Positions 23,852-32,143 of a stretch of 64,000 bases of DNA are shown here, in pieces. Numbering within the stretch: the first letter of the stretch is position 1; every line of letters begins with the position of its first letter. Position numbers and translations under genes: made by a program. The DNA is from Streptomyces sp. NBC_00078 (GTDB lineage: Bacteria > Actinomycetota > Actinomycetes > Streptomycetales > Streptomycetaceae). The stretch covers positions 4,216,001 through 4,280,000 of the forward strand of contig NZ_JAPELX010000001.1 in NCBI RefSeq assembly GCF_026343335.1, written 5' to 3'. The notes below the pieces were generated by a model. The model was not told the DNA's origin. It was given only the letters and a program-made list of their open reading frames with translations, and searched no databases.

Positions 23852-24829
23852 ATGACCAGCGACGACACCGCCCGGCCCGGCCGGACCCGCTCCATCGAGA
23901 CCTACTCCGTGCTCTCTCCGGAGCAGACCGAGGCCGTGCTCTCACTGCTCGCCGACGCCGCCCGGGAGGACGGCCAGCAGGCGGTGTCCGAACAGGGGCG
24001 GCTGCAGCTGCGCCATCACATGGCGTCGCGAAGCGACTCGTTCGGGGGCGGTGGTGGGCGACGGGCGGGAGAGCGCGATGGAGTGTCCCATCTGCTGCTC
24101 CGCGTCGAGGACGAACTCGTCGGCTACGCGCAGCTGGAGGACACCGACCCGGTCGAGGCACCGGCCGCCGAGCTGGTCGTCCACCCGGCGTACCGCGGGC
24201 ACGGGCACGGGCGGGCGCTGGGCTCGGCGCTGCTCGCCGCCTCCGGCAAGCGGCTGCGGGTGTGGGCGCACGGCGGGCACGCGGCGGCACGGCATCTCGC
24301 GCAGGTCCTGGGGCTCACGCTCTTTCGCGAACTGCGCCAGATGCGGCGGTCGTTGACGGACCTGAACCTGCCCGAGCCGGTTCTCCCGGCCGGCGTCACG
24401 GTCCGTACGTTCGTCCCCGGCGCCGACGACTCCGCCTGGCTCGCCGTGAACGCCGCCGCCTTCGCCCACCATCCCGAGCAGGGCTCCCTCACCCAGCGCG
24501 ACCTCGACGACCGCAGGGCCGAGCCCTGGTTCGACCCGGCCGGCTTCTTCCTCGCCTTCCGCGGGGACGAACTCGTCGGCTTCCACTGGACGAAGGTGCA
24601 TGCGGCCGAGCAGCTGGGTGAGGTGTACGTGCTCGGTGTGCGGCCGGGTGTGCAGGGTGGGGGGCTGGGCAAGGCGCTGACCACGATCGGGCTGCGGCAT
24701 TTGGAGGGGCAGGGGTTGCCTGCGGTGATGCTGTACGTCGACGCCGACAACAAGGCGGCTGTCGCCGTGTACGAGCGGCTGGGGTTCGTGACGTACGAGA
24801 CGGACCTTATGTACCGCACGGAGACGTGA
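23852..24829 (+). CDS. mshD: Mycothiol synthase
   Basis: Acetyltransferase catalysing the last mycothiol step, acetyl-CoA plus Cys-GlcN-Ins. The 325-aa protein has two GNAT repeats: N-terminal VVHPAYRGHGHGRALG and C-terminal VLGVRPGVQGGGLGKALT with LYVDADNKAAVAVYERLGF. Slightly long for the family because of a Gly-rich insertion at ~65-75. ATG 23852 chosen. Monocistronic; 3' side is a tandem-repeat array. Strong marker of an actinomycete. Confidence 0.93.
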   Translation: MTSDDTARPGRTRSIETYSVLSPEQTEAVLSLLADAAREDGQQAVSEQGRLQLRHHMASRSDSFGGGGGRRAGERDGVSHLLLRVEDELVGYAQLEDTDPVEAPAAELVVHPAYRGHGHGRALGSALLAASGKRLRVWAHGGHAAARHLAQVLGLTLFRELRQMRRSLTDLNLPEPVLPAGVTVRTFVPGADDSAWLAVNAAAFAHHPEQGSLTQRDLDDRRAEPWFDPAGFFLAFRGDELVGFHWTKVHAAEQLGEVYVLGVRPGVQGGGLGKALTTIGLRHLEGQGLPAVMLYVDADNKAAVAVYERLGFVTYETDLMYRTET

Positions 24830-24870
24830 GCGTTCGGCGGTTTTGCGGTGTGTCGTGCCGGGTGCCTGGC

Positions 24871-25080
24871 AGTGCCTGCGGCTGGATGCGGGGGTGTGCC
24901 GGTGCCTGCGGCTGCTTGCGGGGGTGTGCCGGTGCCTGCGGCTGCTTGCGGGGGTGTGCCGGTGCCTGCGGCTGCTTGCGGGGGTGTGCCGGTGCCTGCG
25001 GCTGCTTGCGGGGGTGTGCCGGTGCCTGCGGCTGCTTGCGGGGGTGTGCCGGTGCCTGCGGCTGCTTGCGGGGGTGTGCC
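24871..25080. repeat. 30-bp tandem repeat array, seven units
   Basis: Six identical 30-bp units (GGTGCCTGCGGCTGCTTGCG then GGGGTGTGCC) from 24901 to 25080, preceded by one degenerate unit. There are no spacers. It lies in the 346-bp region between convergent mshD and the 25176 gene. Confidence 0.95.
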
Positions 25081-25081
25081 G

Positions 25082-25192
25082 GTGCGCGTCCCTGGGGGCT
25101 GCGCCCCCAGACCCCCCGTCGGCCTGCGGCCTCGTCCTCAAACGCCGGACGGGCTGAAGAATGCCGGCCTCGTCCTCAAACGCCGGCCCGGC
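25082..25192 (+). repeat. Interspersed streptomycete repeat, copy 1 (plus a partial copy)
   Basis: A ~75-bp element with hairpin CTGGGGGC-TGC-GCCCCCAG at 25092-25110 and the tail CCTCGTCCTCAAACGCCGG; a second partial tail copy sits at 25168-25186. The same element, inverted, lies at 43962-44036. The partial copy supplies the last codons and stop of the gene ending at 25176. Confidence 0.8.
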
Positions 25193-25847
25193 TGGATGAA
25201 GCTGGCCCGCGCCGGAAAGGCAGAGGCCGTCCTCGTAGGGGCTCCGGCATGGACAGGGCCAGCGCCGTCATCGACCCCGCCAGCAGCCATGCCCACCGGG
25301 TGTGCGCTGCCCCCCACCGGTCGTCCTGCGCCGAGACGAACAGGGCCCAGCGGTCGGGCATCGACAGAGGTGCGATCACGGCTGTGAACAGCACGGTCGC
25401 GGCCACCGAGGGGCCCGGCCGGGGCTCGTCCGTCAGGCGTACCGCGAGCGCGCCGGCGGCCGGCGCCAGTACGCAGGCCGTGGCTGCCTCCAGGGTGATG
25501 CCGCCGAGCGGGGGACGTACCTCCGAGGGGACGAGGAGGAGCAGGGCCGTCCACCACAGTGCGGTGAGCGCGACGGCGTAGCCCAGCCGCAGGGTGGTGC
25601 GCAGGGGGCGGCGGACCGGCACCGTGGCGGTGGTGTGCCGGGCCGGGTCGTCCAGCAGGAACGCCAGCCCCAGGGCGTGCGCGAGGATCGCGGAGCGCAG
25701 CAGGACGAGGGTGGGCCACGCGTCGGGCTCACCACCCGCCAACCGCTGCACCCCGGCGATCACCAGCCCGAGCCCGCCGCCCGCCGCCATCGCCCGCCAC
25801 GGCAGGGTCCGCAGGACGGGGAACGCCAACTCCCTTGTCACCCGCAC
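25176..25847 (-). CDS. Polytopic membrane protein of the ABC export locus
   Basis: A 223-aa protein with about six hydrophobic helices (LGLVIAGVQRL, LRSAILAHALGLAFLL, LTALWWTALLLLVPS onward). No ATPase motif. It follows the large ABC permease and is probably a further membrane component. GTG 25847 with GGGAGG 7 nt upstream is preferred; an almost identical start region exists 78 bp upstream (GTG 25925). Its C-terminus SSSRAGV and stop come from an interspersed repeat, so the original end may have been replaced. Confidence 0.68.
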   Translation of the reverse strand: MRVTRELAFPVLRTLPWRAMAAGGGLGLVIAGVQRLAGGEPDAWPTLVLLRSAILAHALGLAFLLDDPARHTTATVPVRRPLRTTLRLGYAVALTALWWTALLLLVPSEVRPPLGGITLEAATACVLAPAAGALAVRLTDEPRPGPSVAATVLFTAVIAPLSMPDRWALFVSAQDDRWGAAHTRWAWLLAGSMTALALSMPEPLRGRPLPFRRGPASSSRAGV

Positions 25848-25915
25848 CGATCCGCCTCCCTCGGCACCGCCGCGCCCGGCAGCCCGACCCGCAGCCCGCC
25901 ACGCCGGCTCCCTTG

Positions 25916-27439
25916 TCACCCGCACTTGTCCGCCTCCTTCGGTGCGGCCACGCCCAGCAGCTGAGCCGCCCGCGCGCTGGTCACCTTCGGGGCCGTCAGT
26001 TCCGTCCAGTGGGCCTTCATGCGGGCGGACACGGCGTCGCGGGGCTTGCCCAGCAGTTCTCGTACGACGTCCGTCTGGCCCGCTGTCATCTGCATCGGGT
26101 CGGTCGGCGAGAGGACGATCGCCGAGCCCGTCACGCTGTCGTCGAGCCGGACGTCGCGCAGCGACTGCATCGGGTCGGGCAGCCAGCTCAGGGCGAGCCA
26201 CATGACGGTCACCATCCGGCCGTCGCACATCCCGTCCGTCGCCTTCTCGTCGCCCGCGACCAGCACTGAGGAGACGGCGGCGGCGAACTCGGGGACGCGG
26301 GGGCCGCCCCAGCCGGTGCCGACGGTGACCTGGTGCGGGGTGGTGGACGGGAGGATCGCCGCGTCGGAGGTGAGGCCGTAGGTGGCGTCGATGCGCTGCC
26401 GTACGAGAAGGGGCTGCCGGTGCGCGGTGCCGCCGGCCAGGGACCGGACGTGGTCCACCACGCCGGCCCAGGTGGCCGTCCGCGGCATCCACTCGGGGAA
26501 CGCGCAGTACGTGGACCCGTCCCGCCGCACGCAGGTCTGCACCCTTTCCGGGGTGTGGGTGGCTGCCTCCCGCGCCGCGATCGTCTTGGCCGGCAGGGCC
26601 GCGGTCTGGACCGCTCCGGCCGTGACCGCCAGCGCCAGCGCCGCGGCGACGGCGCCCCTGAGGGCCCAGCTGCGGCTGCCGCCCGCCAGGACGGCCACGA
26701 GCGCCACCGTGAGTGCCAGGCCCAGCAGGTACAGCGCGTGCCAGGCCGCGGGCCGGCCCATCAGGTCCGAGGGCAGCGCGGTGGAGCTGTTCTCGCCGAT
26801 GATCGGAGCCAGCCAGCGCAGGCCGCGCTCGCCGTCCCCGGCGGGGAACGCCCCGGCTACGAACAGGAAGAAGAACAGCACGAGCAGCAGGGGCGCCGCG
26901 AAGCCCGAGGTGAGCAGCCGGGCGAGCAGCACCCCGATCGCCCCGAAGAGCAGGACCGTCAGCGGACCGACGAGGAGTTCGGCGGGCGAACCACTGCCCA
27001 CGGCATCGGACTTGACCGCCGACCAGCCGAACTGGGCCAGCACGCCCACCGTGACGAGCAGCGCGGGCGCCACGACGGAGAGCAGATGGGCCGTCGTCCG
27101 CCCCCACGGCTCCAGCACCAGCACCGTGAAGTGGCGTTCCGTGTCGCGCCGCCTGGAACGCAGCACCGCCTGGTTGACGCACAGCAGGACCGCGAAGCCG
27201 ATGAGCAGCGGGCCGCTCTGGGTGGCCCGGTCGGCGTCCTGGAGGGCGGGGTGACCGTTCCCCAGCTTCGGTGTGCGCCACACGATCCAGGCGACGTACA
27301 GCGCGAAGGCGAGCAGCATCGGGACCCGCAGCAGGAGCCTGCGTGCCTCGAAGAGGGCCAGGGCGACGACGGCCGACCAGGTGCGGCGGGGCCCCTCGGT
27401 CCGCACCGCGACGGGGGTTTCCTCCATCACCGCGGTCAC
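25916..27439 (-). CDS. ABC transporter permease
   Basis: A 507-aa membrane protein with a cluster of N-terminal helices (LLAFALYVAWIVW, GPLLIGFAVLLCVNQAVL, LLLVLFFFLFVAGAFPAG) and a long extracytoplasmic segment with a Cys pair (VQTCVRRDGSTYCAF). GTG 27439 overlaps the ATPase stop (GTGA) and has GGAGG 7 nt upstream. The substrate is unknown; the layout fits an ABC-2-like exporter. Confidence 0.8.
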   Translation of the reverse strand: MTAVMEETPVAVRTEGPRRTWSAVVALALFEARRLLLRVPMLLAFALYVAWIVWRTPKLGNGHPALQDADRATQSGPLLIGFAVLLCVNQAVLRSRRRDTERHFTVLVLEPWGRTTAHLLSVVAPALLVTVGVLAQFGWSAVKSDAVGSGSPAELLVGPLTVLLFGAIGVLLARLLTSGFAAPLLLVLFFFLFVAGAFPAGDGERGLRWLAPIIGENSSTALPSDLMGRPAAWHALYLLGLALTVALVAVLAGGSRSWALRGAVAAALALAVTAGAVQTAALPAKTIAAREAATHTPERVQTCVRRDGSTYCAFPEWMPRTATWAGVVDHVRSLAGGTAHRQPLLVRQRIDATYGLTSDAAILPSTTPHQVTVGTGWGGPRVPEFAAAVSSVLVAGDEKATDGMCDGRMVTVMWLALSWLPDPMQSLRDVRLDDSVTGSAIVLSPTDPMQMTAGQTDVVRELLGKPRDAVSARMKAHWTELTAPKVTSARAAQLLGVAAPKEADKCG

Positions 27440-28296
27440 GCCGCCACCTCCGTGCCCGCGTCGTCCAGGGTGAGCAAGTAGCCGTCCTCCAGGGTGGGTT
27501 CGAGCAGATCGGCGCCGTCTGGCGGGCTGCCGACATTGCGGAAGGAGCCTGTGCCCGTGCGCCAGCCGGCCTTCGCGCCGGGGTCGCGTTCCGTGCTGCT
27601 CCACACGTGTCCGGCCGCGCGTGCGGTCAGTTCTGCCGGGGTGCCGTCGAATCGGATGCGGCCGGCCGCCATCACCAGGACGCGGTGGCAGAGCATCGCC
27701 ACGTCCTCGGTCTGGTGGGTGGACAGCAGGACGGTGCGGCCCTCTCCCGCCTGGGCGATCAACTCCCGGAACCGCATGCGCTGTTCGGGGTCGAGGCCGA
27801 CGGTCGGCTCGTCGAGGACGAGGAACCCCGGGTCGCCGACCAGCGCGGCGGCCAGGGCGACCCGCTGCCGCATACCGCCGGACAGCTTCTTGATGCGCTT
27901 GCCCCGTACGTCGGCGAGGTCGACCTGGTCCAGCACACGGCGCACCTCCCGGTGGCGGGCGGCGCGGTCCGTCAGCTCCTTGAGGATCGCCACGTAGTCG
28001 ACGAACTCGAACGAGGTGAAGTCCGGGTGGAAGCCGGGCGTCTGCGGCAGATAGCCGAGCCTGCGCCGCACCTCCTGCCGGCCGGCCGCCGTCGCCGGGT
28101 CGTGCCCGAGCGCGGTGAAGGCGCCCCGGTCGGCGGGCACAGCGGTCGCCAGCACCCTCAACAGGGTGGTCTTTCCTGCCCCGTTGGGCCCGAGCAGCCC
28201 GGTGACGCCCTGAGTCAGCCGCAGCGACACGTCGTCGAGGGCGCGGGTCCCGCCGTAGCGGAGGCTGAGCCCGGAGGCGGAGACGGTGGGTGTCAT
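27436..28296 (-). CDS. ABC transporter ATP-binding protein
   Basis: A 286-aa ATPase: Walker A GPNGAGKTT (~34-42), Q-loop YLPQTPG, signature LSGGMRQR, Walker B FLVLDEPTVGLDP and H-loop STHQTED. Closest to BcrA/NatA-type export ATPases. It overlaps the anti-sigma gene by 4 bp (ATGA) and the permease by 4 bp, forming one operon under the ECF sigma factor. Confidence 0.92.
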   Translation of the reverse strand: MTPTVSASGLSLRYGGTRALDDVSLRLTQGVTGLLGPNGAGKTTLLRVLATAVPADRGAFTALGHDPATAAGRQEVRRRLGYLPQTPGFHPDFTSFEFVDYVAILKELTDRAARHREVRRVLDQVDLADVRGKRIKKLSGGMRQRVALAAALVGDPGFLVLDEPTVGLDPEQRMRFRELIAQAGEGRTVLLSTHQTEDVAMLCHRVLVMAAGRIRFDGTPAELTARAAGHVWSSTERDPGAKAGWRTGTGSFRNVGSPPDGADLLEPTLEDGYLLTLDDAGTEVAA

Positions 28297-29129
28297 ACGG
28301 CACTTCCCTGGAAACGGTCGAAACGGTCACGTACGAGGAAGAGCAGCCCGCCGGCGAGCGCGGCGACCGCCGCGGCCACGCCCTGGCCGGCCGCGGAGAA
28401 CGGCGTGAGCGTGCCGGCGCCTTGGAGGCGGGCCGCCAGCAGCAGCGCGACCCAGGCCCCGCCGACCAGCGACGGCGCGAGCACCGGGCCCAGCCGGGCG
28501 GTGAGCGCAAGGCCGGTCGCGGTGAGGGCGAGCGCGGGCAGCAGCCAGGCCAGGGCGCGCAGCCCGTAGCCGGGGAGGGCGAGGGTCGCCAGGCCGTTGA
28601 GGCCGAGCCCCGCGACGAGCACGGCGACGGTCCGGATCATCAGCAGTCTGAACCCGTGCACCGGTGCGACCACCGTCATCTCGTACGTCGGGTCCAGCGC
28701 GGGTCCGTACGACAGCGCGACCCCGGCGAGGGGCAGCAGCGGCGCGAGCGCGAGGAAGAGCGTGGGCGAGGTGGCCCCCTGGCCGATGTGAGCCGTGTGG
28801 GCCGCCGCGACGCTCATCACGAGCACCGCGACGACCGCGCCCAGCCAGGAGCGGCGCAGCACGGGCGTGGCCGCGAGCAGCCGCGCGATGTGGTCGGCGA
28901 CGCCCAGCCGCAGCAGCAGCGACTCGAACAACCGCGGCCGTGGCGCGTCGAGTTCCGCGTCCAGCCGCTCCCAGCCGGCGTCGAGCCGGACCGGGTCACC
29001 GACGTCGGCGAGGACGGCCCGGCACCGCGCGCAGGCGGCCAGGTGGGTGTCGGCGGACCAGAGCAGCGGCGGCGCCAACTCGCCCTGGGCGTAGGCCCGT
29101 AGATCCTCTTCGGCAACATGCCAGGTCAT
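28293..29129 (-). CDS. Zinc-finger anti-sigma-like membrane protein
   Basis: A 278-aa protein. The N-terminal cytoplasmic domain carries the ZAS motif H29-x3-C33-x2-C36 (HLAACARC), typical of anti-sigma factors, followed by a long C-terminal region with about six membrane helices. Most anti-sigmas have one helix, so the polytopic part is unusual and may interact with the ABC system. It follows the ECF sigma gene through a 25-codon ORF with which it shares an ATGA overlap. Confidence 0.8.
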   Translation of the reverse strand: MTWHVAEEDLRAYAQGELAPPLLWSADTHLAACARCRAVLADVGDPVRLDAGWERLDAELDAPRPRLFESLLLRLGVADHIARLLAATPVLRRSWLGAVVAVLVMSVAAAHTAHIGQGATSPTLFLALAPLLPLAGVALSYGPALDPTYEMTVVAPVHGFRLLMIRTVAVLVAGLGLNGLATLALPGYGLRALAWLLPALALTATGLALTARLGPVLAPSLVGGAWVALLLAARLQGAGTLTPFSAAGQGVAAAVAALAGGLLFLVRDRFDRFQGSAV

Positions 29130-29203
29130 ACCGCCACCTCCCGCACCGGCCCACGCCGACGCGCGGTCCCGTACGCCCGATCGCGTAGCTGTCCGTCGCT
29201 CAT
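29126..29203 (-). CDS. Micro-ORF of 25 codons coupled to sigma and anti-sigma genes
   Basis: ATG at 29203 overlaps the sigma TGA (ATGA, 29200-29203), and its own TGA overlaps the anti-sigma ATG (ATGA, 29126-29129). It fills the gap exactly. The peptide is basic (MSDGQLRDRAYGTARRRG, then PVREVAV) with no membrane segment. It may be a true peptide or a translational relay that links the ratio of sigma to anti-sigma. Confidence 0.5.
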   Translation of the reverse strand: MSDGQLRDRAYGTARRRGPVREVAV

Positions 29204-29742
29204 GCCAGTGCCTCCCGCAGTTGCTTACGGGCCCGCATCGCCCGTGTTTTGACCGTCCCCGGTGGTATGCCGAGCAGGACGGCCGCCTCGCGGGTGGTCA
29301 GCCCGTCGATGACCGTGGCCTGGAGCACCGCGCGGAGTTCGGGGGACAGGCTGACGAGGGCGCCCGCGAGGTCCCCGTGCTCCACTCCCGCGAGCACGCG
29401 TTCCTCGGCTGACGCCTCGTCCCGGTGCCGCAGTCGCGCCAGGGCCTGCCGCAGCCGGCCGCGCGCCCCGTCGCCGCGCAGGGCGTCGATGAGCCGCCGC
29501 GAGCCGATCCGCCACAGCCACCCCGCGACGTCCCCTTCCTCGCGGTAGCGGGCCTTGCCCCGCCAGATCGCGAGGAACGTCTCCTGGACGACGTCGTCGA
29601 CGACCCCCGCGTCGGCGCAGCGGCCGCGCAGCCGGGCGGTCAGCCAGGGCGCGTACCGCCGGTACAGCTCCTCGAAGGCGCGCCGGTCCCCGTCCGCCGC
29701 GACGGCGCGCAGCAGCTCCCCGTCGCTTCTCGTTTCGCTCAC
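29200..29742 (-). CDS. ECF-family RNA polymerase sigma factor
   Basis: A 180-aa sigma-70-like factor. Region 2 reads FEELYRRYAPWLTARLRG...VQETFLAIWRG with GWLWRIGSRRLID, and region 4 reads LVSLSPELRAVLQATVIDGLTTREAAVLLGIPPGTVKTR. GTG at 29742. It heads the minus-strand operon micro-ORF, anti-sigma, ABC ATPase and permeases, so it probably activates the operon when the anti-sigma is released. Confidence 0.92.
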   Translation of the reverse strand: MSETRSDGELLRAVAADGDRRAFEELYRRYAPWLTARLRGRCADAGVVDDVVQETFLAIWRGKARYREEGDVAGWLWRIGSRRLIDALRGDGARGRLRQALARLRHRDEASAEERVLAGVEHGDLAGALVSLSPELRAVLQATVIDGLTTREAAVLLGIPPGTVKTRAMRARKQLREALA

Positions 29743-29810
29743 GTCTCCTCATCGGACGGCCCCGGCGGATCGGTTCACACGATCGCACTTGACTTTGCCG
29801 GGCGAACTGC

Positions 29811-29846
29811 ACCACCCTTTCACTACTCAATTAGTGAAAGGGTGGT
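29811..29846. promoter_or_regulatory. 15-bp inverted repeat, GntR operator between divergent operons
   Basis: ACCACCCTTTCACTA-CTCAAT-TAGTGAAAGGGTGGT. It ends 8 bp before the GntR start and lies 69 bp upstream of the sigma start on the other strand, so it could control both. Confidence 0.8.
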
Positions 29847-29853
29847 TGTACGG

Positions 29854-30267
29854 GTGGTCGAGTACCGCATCGACCGGCGCTCCGGCGTCGCCACCTACGT
29901 CCAGATCGTCCAGCAGACCAAACAGGCCCTCCGCCTGGGCCTGCTGGAGCCGGGAGACAAGCTGCCCACCGCCCGCGAGGTGGTCGAGGCCACCGCCATC
30001 AACCCCAACACGGTCCTGAAGGCCTACCGCGAGCTGGAACGCGAAGGCCTTGTCGAGGCCCGCCGGGGCCTGGGCACCTTCGTGCGCAGGACGCTCGGAG
30101 CGCAGCCGGCCGACTCGCCGCTGCGGGCCGAACTCGACGCGTGGGCGCAGCGCGCCAGGGCGGGCGGACTCGACCGCGAGGACGTCGACGCCCTGTTCAC
30201 CTCCGTCCTCGACCAGCGCTTCCCGAAATCCGACGAGCTCTTCCATGAGCATGAGGGGGACCAGTGA
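29854..30267 (+). CDS. YtrA-subfamily GntR regulator
   Basis: A 137-aa GntR regulator with only the winged helix (YVQIVQQTKQALRLGLLEPGDKLPTAREV, then INPNTVLKAYRELEREGLVEARRGLGTFV) and a short C-terminal dimerisation tail, as in YtrA-type repressors of ABC exporters. GTG 29854 chosen; GTG 29842 lies in the operator repeat. Overlaps the ABC ATPase gene by 4 bp (GTGA). Confidence 0.88.
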   Translation: MVEYRIDRRSGVATYVQIVQQTKQALRLGLLEPGDKLPTAREVVEATAINPNTVLKAYRELEREGLVEARRGLGTFVRRTLGAQPADSPLRAELDAWAQRARAGGLDREDVDALFTSVLDQRFPKSDELFHEHEGDQ

Positions 30268-31184
30268 GTTCCACGAGCACGATCCCGGCCGTCGCCCTGG
30301 TGGCGTCCGGGCTGGGCAAGCGGTACGGCAGGAGAGCCTCCGCGGCCCTCGACGACTGTTCCTTCCGCCTGCCCGCCGGCCGGATCAGCGCACTGGTCGG
30401 CCCGAACGGCGCCGGGAAGTCGACCCTGCTGGCCCTTGCCGCCGGACTGCTGCGGCCCACCGCCGGCACCCTCACCGTGTTCGGCCGGGAGCCCGGCGAG
30501 TGCCGTGACCGCGTGGCCTTCCTCGCCCAGAACAAGCCGCTGTACCCGCAGCTGACCATCGCCGACACCCTGCGCATGGGCGCCGAGCTCAACCCGTCCC
30601 GCTGGGACGCGGCGTACGCGTCCCGCATCGTCGAGGAGGGCTCGCTCAGCCCCGCACTGAAGATCCGCGGACTCTCCGGCGGCCAGCGCACCCGCGTCGC
30701 ACTGGCCCTCGCGCTCGGCAAACGGCCCGACCTGATGCTGCTCGACGAGCCGATGGCCGACCTCGACCCGCTCGCCCGGCACGAGCTGATGGGCACGCTG
30801 ATGGCGGACGCCGCCGACCGCGGCACCACCGTCCTGATGTCCTCGCACATCGTCAGCGAACTCGCCGACGCCTGCGACCACCTGCTGCTCCTGGGCGGCG
30901 GCCGGATACGGCTCGGCGGCGGCATCGACGACCTGCTCAACGCGCACACCCTGGTGACCGGCCGCGGTACACCCGCCGACCTCGCCCCGCACACGGTCGT
31001 GGAGTCCCGTGCCGCCGGCCGCGGCCTGACCGCGCTGATCCGGCGCGACGGCCCGGTCGACGGCACCTGGGAGACCGAGGAACCGTCCCTGGAGGAACTC
31101 CTGCTCGCCCATCTCCGCTCCCCCGAGGCCCCGGCGCTGCTCACCCCGGGCACCACCGCGGCCCCCGTGGAGGTGCGGGCATGA
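30264..31184 (+). CDS. ABC transporter ATP-binding protein
   Basis: A 306-aa ATPase with Walker A GPNGAGKST, Q-loop AFLAQNKPL, signature LSGGQRTR, Walker B LMLLDEPMADLDP and H-loop SSHIVSE. Two different permease genes follow, each coupled by an ATGA overlap. Probable drug or peptide exporter controlled by the adjacent YtrA-type repressor. Confidence 0.92.
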   Translation: MSSTSTIPAVALVASGLGKRYGRRASAALDDCSFRLPAGRISALVGPNGAGKSTLLALAAGLLRPTAGTLTVFGREPGECRDRVAFLAQNKPLYPQLTIADTLRMGAELNPSRWDAAYASRIVEEGSLSPALKIRGLSGGQRTRVALALALGKRPDLMLLDEPMADLDPLARHELMGTLMADAADRGTTVLMSSHIVSELADACDHLLLLGGGRIRLGGGIDDLLNAHTLVTGRGTPADLAPHTVVESRAAGRGLTALIRRDGPVDGTWETEEPSLEELLLAHLRSPEAPALLTPGTTAAPVEVRA

Positions 31185-32143
31185 CCACGGCCACCGCCCC
31201 CGTATCCGCCGCACCCCGTCGCAGCGCCCTGCGCCCGCGCGGCCTGGTCTGGACGATCCTGCGGCTGCACCGCACGGCGCTGTACGTCTGGCTCGGCTTC
31301 GTCGCCTTCACCGCCCTGTTCCTGCTCTGGCTGCAGGGCCCCGGCGCGAACGCCACCCAGGCGAAGCTCGACGCCCTCGGCTACGGCGGGGTGCTCGACG
31401 CCGCCTACGACCAGGGCATGCTGCTGGGCTTCACCGCGGGCGCCTACAACAACCTGTTCTACGACCCGGGCACCCTGATCAGCCTCGCCTCCTTCGGCGT
31501 CGCACTGTTCGCGGCGGGCCCGCTGACCGCCCGCGAACTGGAGTTCGGCACCGCGCAGCTCGTCTGGGGGCAGTCCCCCTCCCCCGCCCGCTGGCTCGCC
31601 GCCAAGCTCCTCATGCCCGCGCTGGCGGTCACCGCCGGCATGAGCCTGCTGGTCGTGCTCTACCGCCTCGTGTGGAACGCGCACGGCAATCTCCTGATCG
31701 CCGGCATCGGCCCGCGCGCCTTCTACTTCTCCATCGGCCCGGCCACCGTCGCCGCGCCGCTCCTGGGGCTCGCCCTCGGCGCGCTCATCGGCCTGGCCGC
31801 GCGCCGTACGCTGCCCGCCCTCGCGCTGGCCGGTGTCGGGTACTTCCTGGTCAACGCCTTTCGCGGCAACTCCTGGCCCTTCCAGGGCCGCTACCAGCAG
31901 CCGGAGATCCACTCCCGCAGCTGGGCCGTCAACTCCAAGGGCGCCGTGGTCCCGGACCCGGACTGCTACGACAACACGCACTGCCTGGCCCAGCACGACG
32001 TGGTGCGCTTCGGCCGCGAGTACCTGCCGTCGCCCGACTACTGGCCCCGCCAGCTCCTGGAGACCGGCGTCCTGCTGGGTCTGACCGCGCTCGCACTCGC
32101 CGCCGCCTTCCTCCTCCTGCGCAAGAGGAGCAACCTCGTATGA
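31181..32143 (+). CDS. ABC-2-type permease
   Basis: A 320-aa membrane protein with six or more helices (YVWLGFVAFTALFLLWL, LALGALIGLAARRTLPALALAGVGYFLV, VLLGLTALALAAAFLLL) and the ABC-2 coupling segment ARELEFGTAQLVWGQSPSPARWLAAKLL. An extracytoplasmic loop holds a Cys pair (DPDCYDNTHC). Homologous in layout to the next gene, suggesting a heterodimeric permease. Confidence 0.85.
   Translation: MTTATAPVSAAPRRSALRPRGLVWTILRLHRTALYVWLGFVAFTALFLLWLQGPGANATQAKLDALGYGGVLDAAYDQGMLLGFTAGAYNNLFYDPGTLISLASFGVALFAAGPLTARELEFGTAQLVWGQSPSPARWLAAKLLMPALAVTAGMSLLVVLYRLVWNAHGNLLIAGIGPRAFYFSIGPATVAAPLLGLALGALIGLAARRTLPALALAGVGYFLVNAFRGNSWPFQGRYQQPEIHSRSWAVNSKGAVVPDPDCYDNTHCLAQHDVVRFGREYLPSPDYWPRQLLETGVLLGLTALALAAAFLLLRKRSNLV

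Noticed and set aside
24871..25080. Possible CRISPR array
   Set aside because: Units are contiguous 30-mers with no unique spacers and no cas genes; it is a tandem repeat.
26333..27481. Long plus-strand open frame opposite the ABC permease
   Set aside because: Arg/Gly/Gln-rich shadow frame with no ribosome-binding site or recognisable fold.
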